This document shows positions 54,495 to 64,000 of a stretch of DNA of 64,000 nt, piece by piece. Below the pieces are notes generated by a model that searched no databases, was not told where the DNA came from, and worked only from the letters and a program-made list of their open reading frames with translations. Numbering within the stretch: the stretch's first letter is position 1; every line of letters starts with the position of its first letter. A program made the translations under genes and the position numbers. Source of the stretch: Echinarachnius parma (lineage: Eukaryota; Echinodermata; Echinoidea; Clypeasteroida; Echinarachniidae); NCBI GenBank assembly GCA_037951105.1, contig JBAMJV010001303.1:51751-115750 (forward strand), read 5' to 3'.

Positions 54495-54704
54495 GAGTAC
54501 CGAAGTAGTGACGTCACATGCTTTTGTTATGGCATAGTAATGGTTCTAAACAACTTTTCCTTTCATACTGGCATTTAGTAGTGGGTCGGAGCCGGACAAT
54601 TGCCTTCTTAGCAACCGCTAGATCACCAATTCATTACTTGCCTGACATTGTTTAGAACCATCACCCATGGCAATGAATAGCTCTGACGTCACACTTCGGT
54701 ACTC
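54495..54704. mobile_element. TA-flanked GAGTACCGAAG element
   Basis: Ends GAGTACCGAAGTAGTGACGT and ACGTCACACTTCGGTACTC; internal arms TGGTTCTAAACAA and TTGTTTAGAACCA. It starts two bases after the right TA of the neighbouring CAGTCAAACC-family relic. Confidence 0.78.
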
Positions 54705-57410
54705 TATTGTGTTACTTATTGTGATCAGTTTTGAGAGTTTCATATCTAATGATGATAAAACATTGATATGGTTGAATGTTACTCAATTTGATCTTTTGTC
54801 CTTTGGAATTGAAATTGATTAAATAAGCATACTTTTTTCTATAATTTAAATGGATTAAATAAGCATACTTCAACTCTTTCTTTGCTTTGTTTGCCAATCT
54901 GCCATGTCGCTCATGTGCTTCGTTTGGCAAATGGCACAAATTCACATTATGGCATTAGAACCTTTTTTCTTTTTTGGTGTGGGGGGGGGGGGGACATAGT
55001 TATGCTTTGATGGGCTGGTCATGCTAGCTTGCTAACAAGTTGGCACCCTTTTCATTGTACATTTAAGATTACTCATTAAAACAAAGTTATTTTACCTGTA
55101 AACATACTCTAGGGGGGGGGGGGGGGGGGTATCAATATGAAGTTCTTTGAAAATTGATTGGTAAGTTTTTCAACCCCTTCAGGACTGAGCTGTCATCCCA
55201 TACACATGTCTTACCAAAATGGGATCTGTTTGCTTTGTGAGGAAGACTTTTTATTACTTCTTTGGTCAGAAAAAAAATTACATGTACACCATGCTCGTGT
55301 AAAATGTAAGCCTGAACATAAATAGAAGCATTAATCATAATTATCGTTGTATGAGCTACGAAGTAAATTTATAAATGCCTTTTCAACAATACGGGGACAT
55401 ATGGTGACCCTGAACCTATCATAATTCATCCAGGAGTAATAGAGACTGGTTCAAGAGTTCTGCTGATGGAGAATAAAGAGTAACAAGAAGTATGAAAGTG
55501 GGAAAAAAACACACAGAAATTACAGAGAATTTTTGAAAAGCATGTACCCGGGGGATCGAGGCGAATGTATACGCAACGGAGAGAAAAACGATAAGTAGAG
55601 CTCGCGGCAGAAATCGGGAGAGAGTTTCACCTGCGTTTTTCTTCATCATCTCCCTTTCGCGATAACACTGCGGAGCGCAAACTCCAAGAAGGCATTGACA
55701 TCATCATGAGACGGGGTTGAGACGACGATGCCCAGCCGTAACCTTTGCGGCTCTTGTATGCTCGCCCGTCCGCCAGCCTGCCTGCCAACAAATTTCCATT
55801 CTGTTATAGATGGTGTAAGGGTACAACTCATAGTCGTGGCACCTCACCCCCCTCTACATATCTCTTCCTTCATTCCTCTCTCTCTTATTCCCTCTCTCTT
55901 CATTCTCTTTCTTATATTTCATTTTCTTCTCTCTTTCCACCTCTCTCTCTGCTTTTCTCCCCTATCTTCTTTACCTTTCGTCCCCCATTCTCTGCCTATC
56001 CCCCTCTCCTTACATCTTCTTCTCACCATCTCCTTTGTTTATTTCCCTTTCACTCTTAACTTCTCCCCTTCTGACCAAACTTACAATATTACAATTTATA
56101 GAATTATAAAATCTTGTATTTTTATGCAAAACCTCATCCCTGATTGCAGGTTTGATCCATAAAGGAAGTGGGATTATGAGTAGTAAAGATTATGCAAGTG
56201 AAATTTTATTTTGGGGCCAGTAGATTTTCATTTAGGGCCACCAAAAATTGAGAGAAAATTATTTGACTTGCCCGACTGGGCCACTAAGAAAAAGAGTGTA
56301 GTGTCGAGCCCTGCCTTCTCTCCTTCTGTCTCCCATCTCTCTCCTCCTCTCTCCCCCTCTTTCTCCCCCCCCCCCCCCCCCCCCACCGCCTCTCCTTCTT
56401 TCCCAATTGATACCCTGTCGTCTTTCGTCCTTCGCAGAAAAAAAAAAGCAATGAAAAGAACCCTGGCCCCAATGTCAACACATCCGGTTGAGCAGCTTAA
56501 AATGACTGACTGATGTGAAATTGAAATTGATTTTGCTCAATGTTATGCCACCGAATGTTTTCTTAGACAACGAACGGCAAGGCATGGTGGCAGCAGGCCG
56601 TGTGAGTGTGAGTGAGCGAGAGGGGCGCCTTGGGCTTCTAGGGGGTTGAGAGAGGGGTGCTCGTTCGGTGCAAAGGGTTATGGCTATGCGCCCCCCCGAG
56701 GGCCACGTTCAACCACGAAGGTCAATGCCCCCGTCGTGTCATTCATGAGCTCTGAAAGCGTAGCCGGGGCGCTCTCTCCTTTGAATCCCGGCTCAGGTTT
56801 ATAATCCATATATTGAATTGAACCCTTGGATTAGGCAATTGAAATGCCCCGGGGGCGCGAAGAAACATTGACCGTGGTAGTAACAAACCCTTGCGCTCAG
56901 TCTTTAGTATAGTGAAAGTTCACAACCTCCTCGGCCTTATAATTTTGTATCTCTTATCCCCTCTTTCCCTCTCTCTCCCTGTCTTTAATTCTCTCTCTCC
57001 CTCTCCTTTTCCTTTCCTCTATCTCTCTTTCGATCTTCTTTTATTACCAGCCTCCATCACTCACTTTCAGGAAGGGTCCCAAAAATACTCTGGCTGGGGT
57101 CTATGGAGAATGCATGTTAAACCAAAATACATCAGTCTCAAATGGTTTTACCAAAGTTTACCTGTTTCTTCTTCAAATCTTTTAGTTTCTTCTCTTTCTA
57201 TGACTTTTATTCTATTTTCCTCCGCCATGTATACATTCACCATCTAATACCATCATATATTTCCTGCCCTTCCTCCTCATTTCCTCACAATTTTTTCTGT
57301 TTTCCTCTATCTGCACCATTTACCTTTTCTCAAACTGCATGCGTTTGCCTCTCTCATCGACTCTAGCTCAAGTATTAGTATGAAAGTTCATCTGTATTGG
57401 TAATTCATAA

Positions 57411-57613
57411 GATATCCATTTTAAAACTTTAGATCACAATACAAATATTTACCTCTTGAGAGAGGGGTGCGCGTTCGGTGCAAAGGGTATCATTACATCA
57501 CGAAGGTCAAGTCGGGTCACATCGCTGACCTTTGTCGGCCATAGATGACATGACAGCCAAACATTTTGGAGGTAAATATTTGTATTGTGATCTAAAGTTT
57601 TAAAATGGATATC
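57411..57613. repeat. Exact 45-base inverted repeat with a 113-base loop
   Basis: Left arm 57411-57455 and right arm 57569-57613 are exact reverse complements (starting GATATCCATTTTAAAACTTT). The loop carries GAGAGAGGGGTGCGCGTTCG and GTGCAAAGGGT, which also occur near 56648-56685. Confidence 0.88.
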
Positions 57614-58026
57614 TAGCTCAAGTGTTCGCAACAACTCTCAAGACATTTTTAAACAAACCAAAATCGCCATTTTCTCTATTCACATCATACAATATGCTTG
57701 TTCATGTATGTACATGTATTCATTCATGGCCTTGCAGGGCAAGACCAAGGGCGTGAGTGCTGTACATAAATCTTGAGACTAAATTCAAAAATACAAACGG
57801 CCAATGACTGCATACATTTTTTTACAAGTTAGATCCTAGTTTACTCATTCGATCACACATGAAACATGAACAAATGTTAGAAAAGCACATTTGTCATATC
57901 GTGAGGTGAAAAAGAGAAGGGCCTTTTAAAATCAGATTTCGGGCTCAATTAAGTTGTGCATGCCATCTTATGGGTTGGAGCCTTTTCTGTGTGATGCCAA
58001 ATTTAAAGATAATAATCATTTCTCTA

Positions 58027-58558
58027 CAGGGTGGCCCCAAAAAACAGAACGGGGCACTTCCCAAAATAAAATAATAAAATGATTATGTCCATCAGCTAGG
58101 ATGTCTTTTCCAATGAAGAACGATACCAAAAATAGTCAATTCGGTCGTGTAGTTTTTGTTTTAGGGCGCTGTGAGTGACACCATGTCAGGTTCCCTTTTT
58201 TGTCAATTTTTACCAAGTCGGTACTAGATAAATTGCACTTACTGCCCGCCATAGCATTAAAGAACGAGCGGCAACATGCGCCATTGTCAGTGTGCATTCA
58301 GCTGTGTCCTGATAGAATGGGCATAGTTGTCCAATGCTATAAGGGGCATGACGTGCGATTTATCAGGCAGTGACTCGGTAAAAAATGGCAAAAATGGCAA
58401 AAATGGGAACCTGACATGGTCTCACTTAAAACTACTCGTCCAAAATTACTGTTCTTGGTATCGTTTTTCATTGGAAAGGACACTATACGATGGACATAAT
58501 TGTTTTGTTACTATATTTTGGGAAGGGCCCTGTTCTGTTTTTTTTTTGGGCCACCCTG
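58027..58558. mobile_element. Palindromic element, copy 2 (arms diverged)
   Basis: TA-flanked; ends CAGGGTGGCCCCAAAAAACA and TTTTGGGCCACCCTG. Shares ACGGGGCACTTCCCAAAATA and AGGGCGCTGTGAGTGACACC with copy 1; its right arm has lost part of that block. Confidence 0.82.
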
Positions 58559-58705
58559 TATAGGTGAATATTTATCACACATAAAAGAGAGCTAAGTTTT
58601 TGTTTGTTCAGAACTCTCAAACTTTAAACATGATTACCTACAAAGCAGGACAAGTGACGAAGCGCCCTTCTTTTCCTCATCTGAAGATAGATGATATATT
58701 GTGGA

Positions 58706-59035
58706 CGTGGTGTGGCAAGATTGGTAGAGCGCGCGCTTTCCGATCTAGAGATCCCGATTTCGAACCTAGCCCACTCTGTTTGTCCTTGAGCAAGACAATT
58801 AATCCACATTGCTGCTCTCTACCCAGGAGTATAAATGGGTACTTGATCGGGTGTTAATTAGCCTTCAGCGCCCATTGGGTAGCTGGGCTAGTATGCTCCC
58901 CAGGGAGTTGAGACGGTGTAAAAGATTAATTGTGCGTGTTTGACCTGTACTTGATGACCAAGGGTAATAATAATGCGAATAGAAACATTGTATTAAGCGC
59001 TATATAAATGTAATATATTATTATTATTATTATAA
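58706..59035 (+). repeat. tRNA-derived SINE, family 2 copy 1
   Basis: TGGCAAGATTGGTAGAGCGC and CCGATTTCGAACC as A/B boxes, then TTGAGCAAGACAATTAATCC, CTGCTCTCTACCCAGG, ATGCTCCCCAGGGAG and a TAT/ATT-rich tail after GCGCTATATAAATG. Classical SINE layout. Confidence 0.82.
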
Positions 59036-59821
59036 TATGATATATATATGCAAGTAAATATATCTACATAATAGGTTGATCTACTAGTTCAAATATATGC
59101 ATGTTATCTAATTATTAATAGTTATATTAGTCCTCAATGTAAATGTTATTATAATGATAATTATATTATCCCAGTTCCCAAATGTTGATTCTAAAGATTG
59201 GTACATGTACATGTAATTTAAATTTCACAATTATGGTTTGTGTTTGTATGAATTACATTGTTTGTCTTGATTAAATTGAATGATTAAAGGGGAAGTTTCT
59301 TCAAGCTTTTAAGCAGATTGGGTGGAAAGGGAACATATTTAGATACCTCATAGCGAAAGCTTGAGCAGATTTTGATGATCCAATAAAGAATTATGATTTT
59401 TCAAAGTTTTGATCAAAATCTTGTTTGCTGCCCTCTTAGTCGGCTCTTTGCTAAATCTTTGAAGTCACAGAAGAACAACTCCCATTGGAACTGTACAACA
59501 AAACTATTGGGCTTCTAAAATTGTTCTCCTTTCATTCAATCTACATTAGTACTTGGGAAAACGTGCAATTCAGCATGTTTATTGCCATATTACGTGTTCA
59601 CAATAAAAACCATGAATAATAATAACTAGCAAATTACCCGTCACCAGATCTTTGAGTAAGATAAAGTTGTATGTTGTATTATTGTATTTCGTAATTTTTT
59701 TTTATCTGTCCTGTAAAAAACATTTGGTCAATTAATGGAATCTCTGTTTGTATGGTTATAATATGATTTAACTTGTATAATTAAAAATACAATCTCATGT
59801 TCACAGGCATATGCGTACACG

Positions 59822-61370
59822 ATGGGAGGGGGGGGGGGTTCAAATCCCACTTTGATGAAAAAGGGCTGTTTTGGGGGTTCCCCCCCTCAAAGACATATTC
59901 ACGGACACCCCCCCCCCCGCTTTGAAAGAATCTTCACCAGTACCCCCTCTCGAAAAAATCTTCACCGAAACCCCCTCCCCGCAAACAATTTTCACCGACA
60001 TTCCCCCCCCCCCCCCCTCAAAATCTACTCCTACACGTTGGAACCCGTTGAAACACTTGACCGACACCCGGCCCCTCAAAAATGTTGTTTGACGAAATAA
60101 CCCCCCCCCCCCTCCCCCCAAAAAAAAAATATATATATAAAAAAAAAAAAAAATATTAACGGAAACCCCCCCCCCCCCCCCCTTCGAAAGAATCTTCAGG
60201 GATGCCAGAGTTCCGGCTATAGCCGGAATTCCGGCTTTTCCGGTTTTTTTACAAAAATATATATTTTTTTAAAAATTTATTTATTTTTTATTTATTTATT
60301 TATTTTTTTATTTATTTTAAATAATTTTTTGTATTTGTTTCATTATATTTTTTTAGGGGATGTGATCCCCAAAATAGGCTCAGATTGCACCATACAGCAT
60401 CTGGAACCCCAGAGCCTCCAGGGCCCTAAAGCGGGCCCTGGACCCCGGCTAAAGAGACTTCGCGCTTCGCGCTCGTGATGTGCGCTTCGCGCGCATTATT
60501 TTGAGTCTCCACAAATTTTCAGGCCCTGGAGCCATTTGCCACTGGCATCCCTGAATCTTCACTGGTACACCCTCTCGACAAATCTTCACTGACAGCCCCC
60601 TTCAAGATTCTTCATCGACACCCCCGCCCCCTCCCCGGTGTTGATTCAATCTCATATTCACAGGCATATGCGTACCCGGGGGGGGGGGGGATAGTTCAAA
60701 TCCCCCTTTGATGAAAAAGGGTTGTTTCGGGAGTTCAAACCCCCCCCCCCCACTCAAAAAATATTCACGGACACCCACCCCCTTACAAATTCTTCACCGA
60801 CACTCTCCCTCGAAAATTATTCACCGACAACCCCCCCCCCCCCCCCCCCACTCGAAATACTTGACCGACAACCCGACCCCTCAAAAATGTTGGTTGAGGA
60901 AATAACTACCCCCCCCCCCCTAAAAAAATATTCATGGACACCCACTCCCCTCACAAATTCTTCACCGACACCGAAAAAATCTTCACTGGTACCCCCTCTC
61001 AAAAAAATCTTCACAGACACCCCCCCCCCCCTTCGAGATTCTTCACCAACATCCCTCCCCCCCCCCCACCCCCTTCGAAAGAGTCTTCACCGGTACCCCC
61101 TCTTGAAAAAATCTTCATCGACACCCCCTTCGAAAATTCTTCACCGACACCCCCCACGAAATACTTGACCGACACCCCCCTCGAAAATTCTTCACCGACA
61201 CCCCCCTCGAAATACTTGACCGACACCCCCCTAGAAAATTCTTCACCGACACCCCCCTCGAAATACTTGACCGACACCCCCTCGAAATACTTGACCGACA
61301 CCCAGCTGGAAAATTTTGGTTGACGAAATAACGCCCCCACCCCCCCCCCCCCCCCCCACTTGTAAAAACC
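59822..61370. repeat. C-rich minisatellite with CTTCACCGACACCCCC units
   Basis: Units such as TCGAAAATTCTTCACCGACA followed by a C run, and CCTCGAAATACTTGACCGAC, recur throughout; at 61110-61310 they alternate in a near-perfect higher-order pattern of about 58 bases. A larger duplication links 59815-59880 with 60660-60725 (GGCATATGCGTAC). The 355-base element at 60198 interrupts it. Confidence 0.9.
60198..60552. mobile_element. 355-base element inside the C-rich minisatellite, 8-bp target duplication
   Basis: Ends AGGGATGCCAGAG and CTGGCATCCCT; GAATCTTC precedes (60190-60197) and follows (60553-60560). Interior has TTCCGGCTATAGCCGGAATT and CGCGCTTCGCGC palindromes and an A/T-rich TTTATT tract. 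hAT-like by duplication length. Confidence 0.85.
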
Positions 61371-61389
61371 CTAGGTATGCCAGCGATCA

Positions 61390-62330
61390 CATGTGAAACA
61401 ATAAAGAGTATTAATTAAATCATTGGCAAGTAGATCAATAACCCTAATTCCTTGCTCTTCTTGTTTTCACATTATTTACCAAAAACACACATTTTTTTAT
61501 ACTTGAGTACAACAAATTATGCACTTTGAGTAAACATTTACAATTTCCTTTATACATATTTCAAATGTGAGTGCATGAACATCGTTGTGGTAGCCATTCA
61601 CGAAATTGTTTTTTCTTCTTCAAATTTTGCGAGTTTAAACAATTACACTCGACACAATTGCTCCGATCAGATCATGCAACACAGTAATAAGCGTACGCCG
61701 TGCATTAGGTATTGTAATGTACATCGAGTCGAAGGCTCGAAGCATTCCGCAAGTAAACAACGAATATTTAACAGCTATTTTTAAGTACACCAAAGAACTA
61801 TCTAAATTCAACATTATATTCGCTCAAGTCCACAATGAATATCAGTCATGTTCTGCTTCAAAATTAGAATATTACATTGCGATCGCGAGGCTTTCGCTCT
61901 CCGTATAATACCGTACTCGTCGTACACAATACATACAGATGCACGTATGGTACCATGGTACAGTGCATAAGGGTACGTAGGGTAAGATAATGCTGTCAAA
62001 TTCGTTCTATGTTTGAGGTATAACTTTGGTTGATAAAACGCACTATCGGCTTGCTTTTCGCACGCACGTAACATAACGGTAGAAGCTGCATCGCGCTATC
62101 GGCTTGGTTTTCGCACGCACGTAACACAACGGTAGAAGCTGCATCGCGATTTATTGCAAATACATGGCTTAAAAACAGCCAATTCTGGACAAATCTTGGC
62201 GACCGACAAAAACACCGTCCTCCTATTATAATATAGATAATAATAATGTTAGTACATAAATCAATCTGGTTTATAAAGACCTCCCAAGAGAGACAGCATG
62301 TAGACTACTTCCCAGGGAATCAAGATAAGT
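61390..62330. other. Intergenic, no gene seen
   Basis: Mostly unique sequence apart from the 56-base duplication. Open frames are short and motif-free. Confidence 0.45.
62040..62152. repeat. Tandem duplication of about 56 bases
   Basis: CACTATCGGCTTGCTTTTCG, CACGCACGTAAC and GGTAGAAGCTGCATCGCG occur twice in succession with few changes. Confidence 0.85.
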
Positions 62331-62334
62331 GGTC

Positions 62335-62685
62335 TTTGTGGACGTGGTGTGGCAAGATTAGTAGAGCGTGTGCCTTCCAATCGTGAGGTCCTGAGTTCGA
62401 ACCCAGAGTATATATGACCATCACGATTTTCCTTCAGCAAGAACATTTATCCACATTTGCTGCTCTCCACCCAGGTGTATAAATGGGTACCCGGAAGAAT
62501 AGAAGGTAGTTCCTTAGCATTGTGTGCGCAAACAAGGTTGTCCTTGGCTGGAATGCTCCCCAGGGAGTGGAAAACATGCACTTTGTGTGCTGGATTGATG
62601 GCACAATGCATTCGATGACCCGGGTAATAATATCATTGTAAAGCACTTAGAGATGATTATCAATCATGATAGGTGCTATATATGT
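62335..62685 (+). repeat. tRNA-derived SINE, family 2 copy 2
   Basis: TGGCAAGATTAGTAGAGCGT, TGAGTTCGAACCC, ATTTATCCACATTTGCTGCT, CTCCACCCAGGTGTATAAAT and ATGCTCCCCAGGGAG parallel copy 1; tail GGTGCTATATATGTA. Confidence 0.82.
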
Positions 62686-62809
62686 ACAGTATTGGTCAAA
62701 ATAAAGTAACACCCCCTAACGTTTGTGTGCAGTAATCCCTATTGATTTGTACACATCAATAGGGATTACTGCAGTAAAGTGGTTAGTTTATTTTGACTGA
62801 TACCGAGTA
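62686..62809. mobile_element. Short TA-flanked CAGTATTGGTCAAAAT element
   Basis: Left end CAGTATTGGTCAAAATAAAG, right end TTTATTTTGACTGATACCGAG between TA dinucleotides; centre is a palindrome CAGTAATCCCTATTGAT / ATCAATAGGGATTACTG. Tc1/mariner-like MITE by ends. Confidence 0.72.
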
Positions 62810-63540
62810 TAATTATTATTATCATTATCAACAGGTGATTGCTAGAGCAGGTTTCACTGACATACCTCTTTTACTTGACTTCAAAGGATGTTGAAACTAA
62901 CTTTGTATTATTTTTTGGAAGAATTCTAAAAACTTTGTTATACACAACTAGAAAACATGATGCTAACAATATTTGTATTCCATGTTCATGGTCAAATTTG
63001 CTGTATTTGTTTGAGTAAGGCCCTGCAGGCTTTTCTATTTTATTGTTTTGTTTTACAATTTCTGACTTTTGGAAATAGAACGCATTCCCTCCGTGAATCA
63101 GGGGTGACTTGTATTAAAGTGTACTCACATAACAATAATTCGCAGGCTGTGGGTTAAAGCTTATCCCACATTATTTTTCAAAGAATCGTTCCTTTCTTGA
63201 AGAAAAATTAGGAGGTGTGTAGTTCTGTCTACGTACATGTGTATGGAACTGGGTCATTTAGCAACAAATTGGAGGAAGGCGTGTTTCGGTAATTAAATTG
63301 CCAATGAAACTTGATCCATTATCGTTTTACCTGGGGTGGCGTTATTCAACAATTGCCGCAATTTTCCGGGAAATTCCCATGACTTTGATACAATTAGCGT
63401 CATTAATTTGGTCGTAGCCGTCTCATATTTCTCTATCCTGTTTGTCCTAATTACATGTTTAACTACCCGCCTTTAGAAACGTCTCTTCCGAATCCTTCCA
63501 AGTACTGTGACTTTCGGCAGTCTTTATTAAAGGGATCTAG

Positions 63541-63927
63541 TACCTTTGTCTGAATCGACCAAACTCACTTGCATATCTCTAGTGGTTCTTACATTCCTAG
63601 TCGAGTTTTTACTGATACATGTAGATAAGAAGTATGAAACCAGATTTTTTTCTCTTCAATTTTCAATTTTTTGTTGTTGTTATTTATGATTGAATATGAA
63701 AATCTATCTGGGATTGTTTCAACTCGGGGTACATACTTATGGCAATGGGTTAGCAAATATTACTTTATATTTGAGCTCATGACTCGGCCATGGCAGTCAT
63801 TTGACATTGAATATGTGTACTTTAATCAGTGGACATGAATGTATCATATCCCAGAAATACAAGTGCTGTTTATCAACTCGTTGTCAGTTAGTGAATACAT
63901 ACATGACTTCATCGATACAAGATCCCT
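63541..63927. mobile_element. Family A copy 6 (diverged)
   Basis: TTAA at 63537-63540 and 63928-63931, left end AGGGATCTAGTACCTTTG, right end AAGATCCCT. The interior is much diverged but keeps GAGCTCATGACTCGGCCATG at the position of the shared GCTCATTACTTGGCCAT block. Confidence 0.65.
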
Positions 63928-64000
63928 TTAAACTTGTAAGTTGGTTAATTTCTCGGAAAAATATTGCGATCATATATTTTCCCCCTGTTGACCCACATTT

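Noticed and set aside
55728-56162. A 144-codon Leu/Ser/Phe-rich frame that looks membrane-like
   Set aside because: It comes from a CT-rich stretch, where any pyrimidine-rich DNA translates to Leu/Ser/Phe/Pro; two frames are open at once.
59822-61390. CRISPR-like or proline-rich repeat-protein array
   Set aside because: Unit length and spacing drift, units are C-run minisatellite, there are no unique spacers of fixed length, and the context is eukaryotic.

Overview
This window looks like genomic DNA from a marine invertebrate animal, most likely a deuterostome such as an echinoderm or hemichordate. That placement is an inference from style only: small exons with GT-AG introns of 0.1 to about 4.4 kb, very many short palindromic DNA-transposon relics, tRNA-derived SINEs, and long (GAT)n, (CAT)n and poly-C/poly-G tracts. 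No bacterial, organellar or viral gene set is visible.

Two protein genes can be supported. (1) On the minus strand, positions 483-8500 carry ten exons of the coatomer epsilon subunit (COPE) from the start codon onward; all ten join in frame to give 286 codons, and the last short exon lies off the left edge. (2) On the plus strand, positions 20777-35198 carry seven in-frame exons (325 codons) of an RCC1-repeat (RLD beta-propeller) protein, whose best partial resemblance is to SERGEF-like proteins. About five of the usual seven propeller blades are present and no intact exon for the rest was found before the right edge.

The RCC1 gene is unusual. Its first exon exists in three copies (about 18.27, 18.40/20.62 and 20.74 kb) and only the last is intact; the middle one is split by a 2.18 kb TA-flanked element. 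Its sixth exon is surrounded by five decayed copies (30.04-31.43 kb): three keep the 5' part with its splice acceptor, two keep the 3' part with its splice donor, and only the copy at 30553-30677 is complete. A third, four-copy array of exon-like units with acceptor sites lies at 38.4-39.6 kb.

The rest of the window is repeat. Several TTAA-flanked non-autonomous families start with AGGG (Kolobok-like by their ends), and several TA-flanked families start with CCGTA or CAGGGTGGCC or CAGTCAAACC. There are elements with exact 8-bp target duplications, three kinds of tRNA-derived SINE, and tandem arrays at 15.3, 32.4, 42.4, 52.3 and 59.8-61.4 kb. Nested insertions and internal empty sites let several target-site duplications be read directly. 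No transposase or reverse-transcriptase reading frame was seen; the longest open frames are translations of microsatellites. From about 35.2 kb to the right edge I see no supported coding exon.
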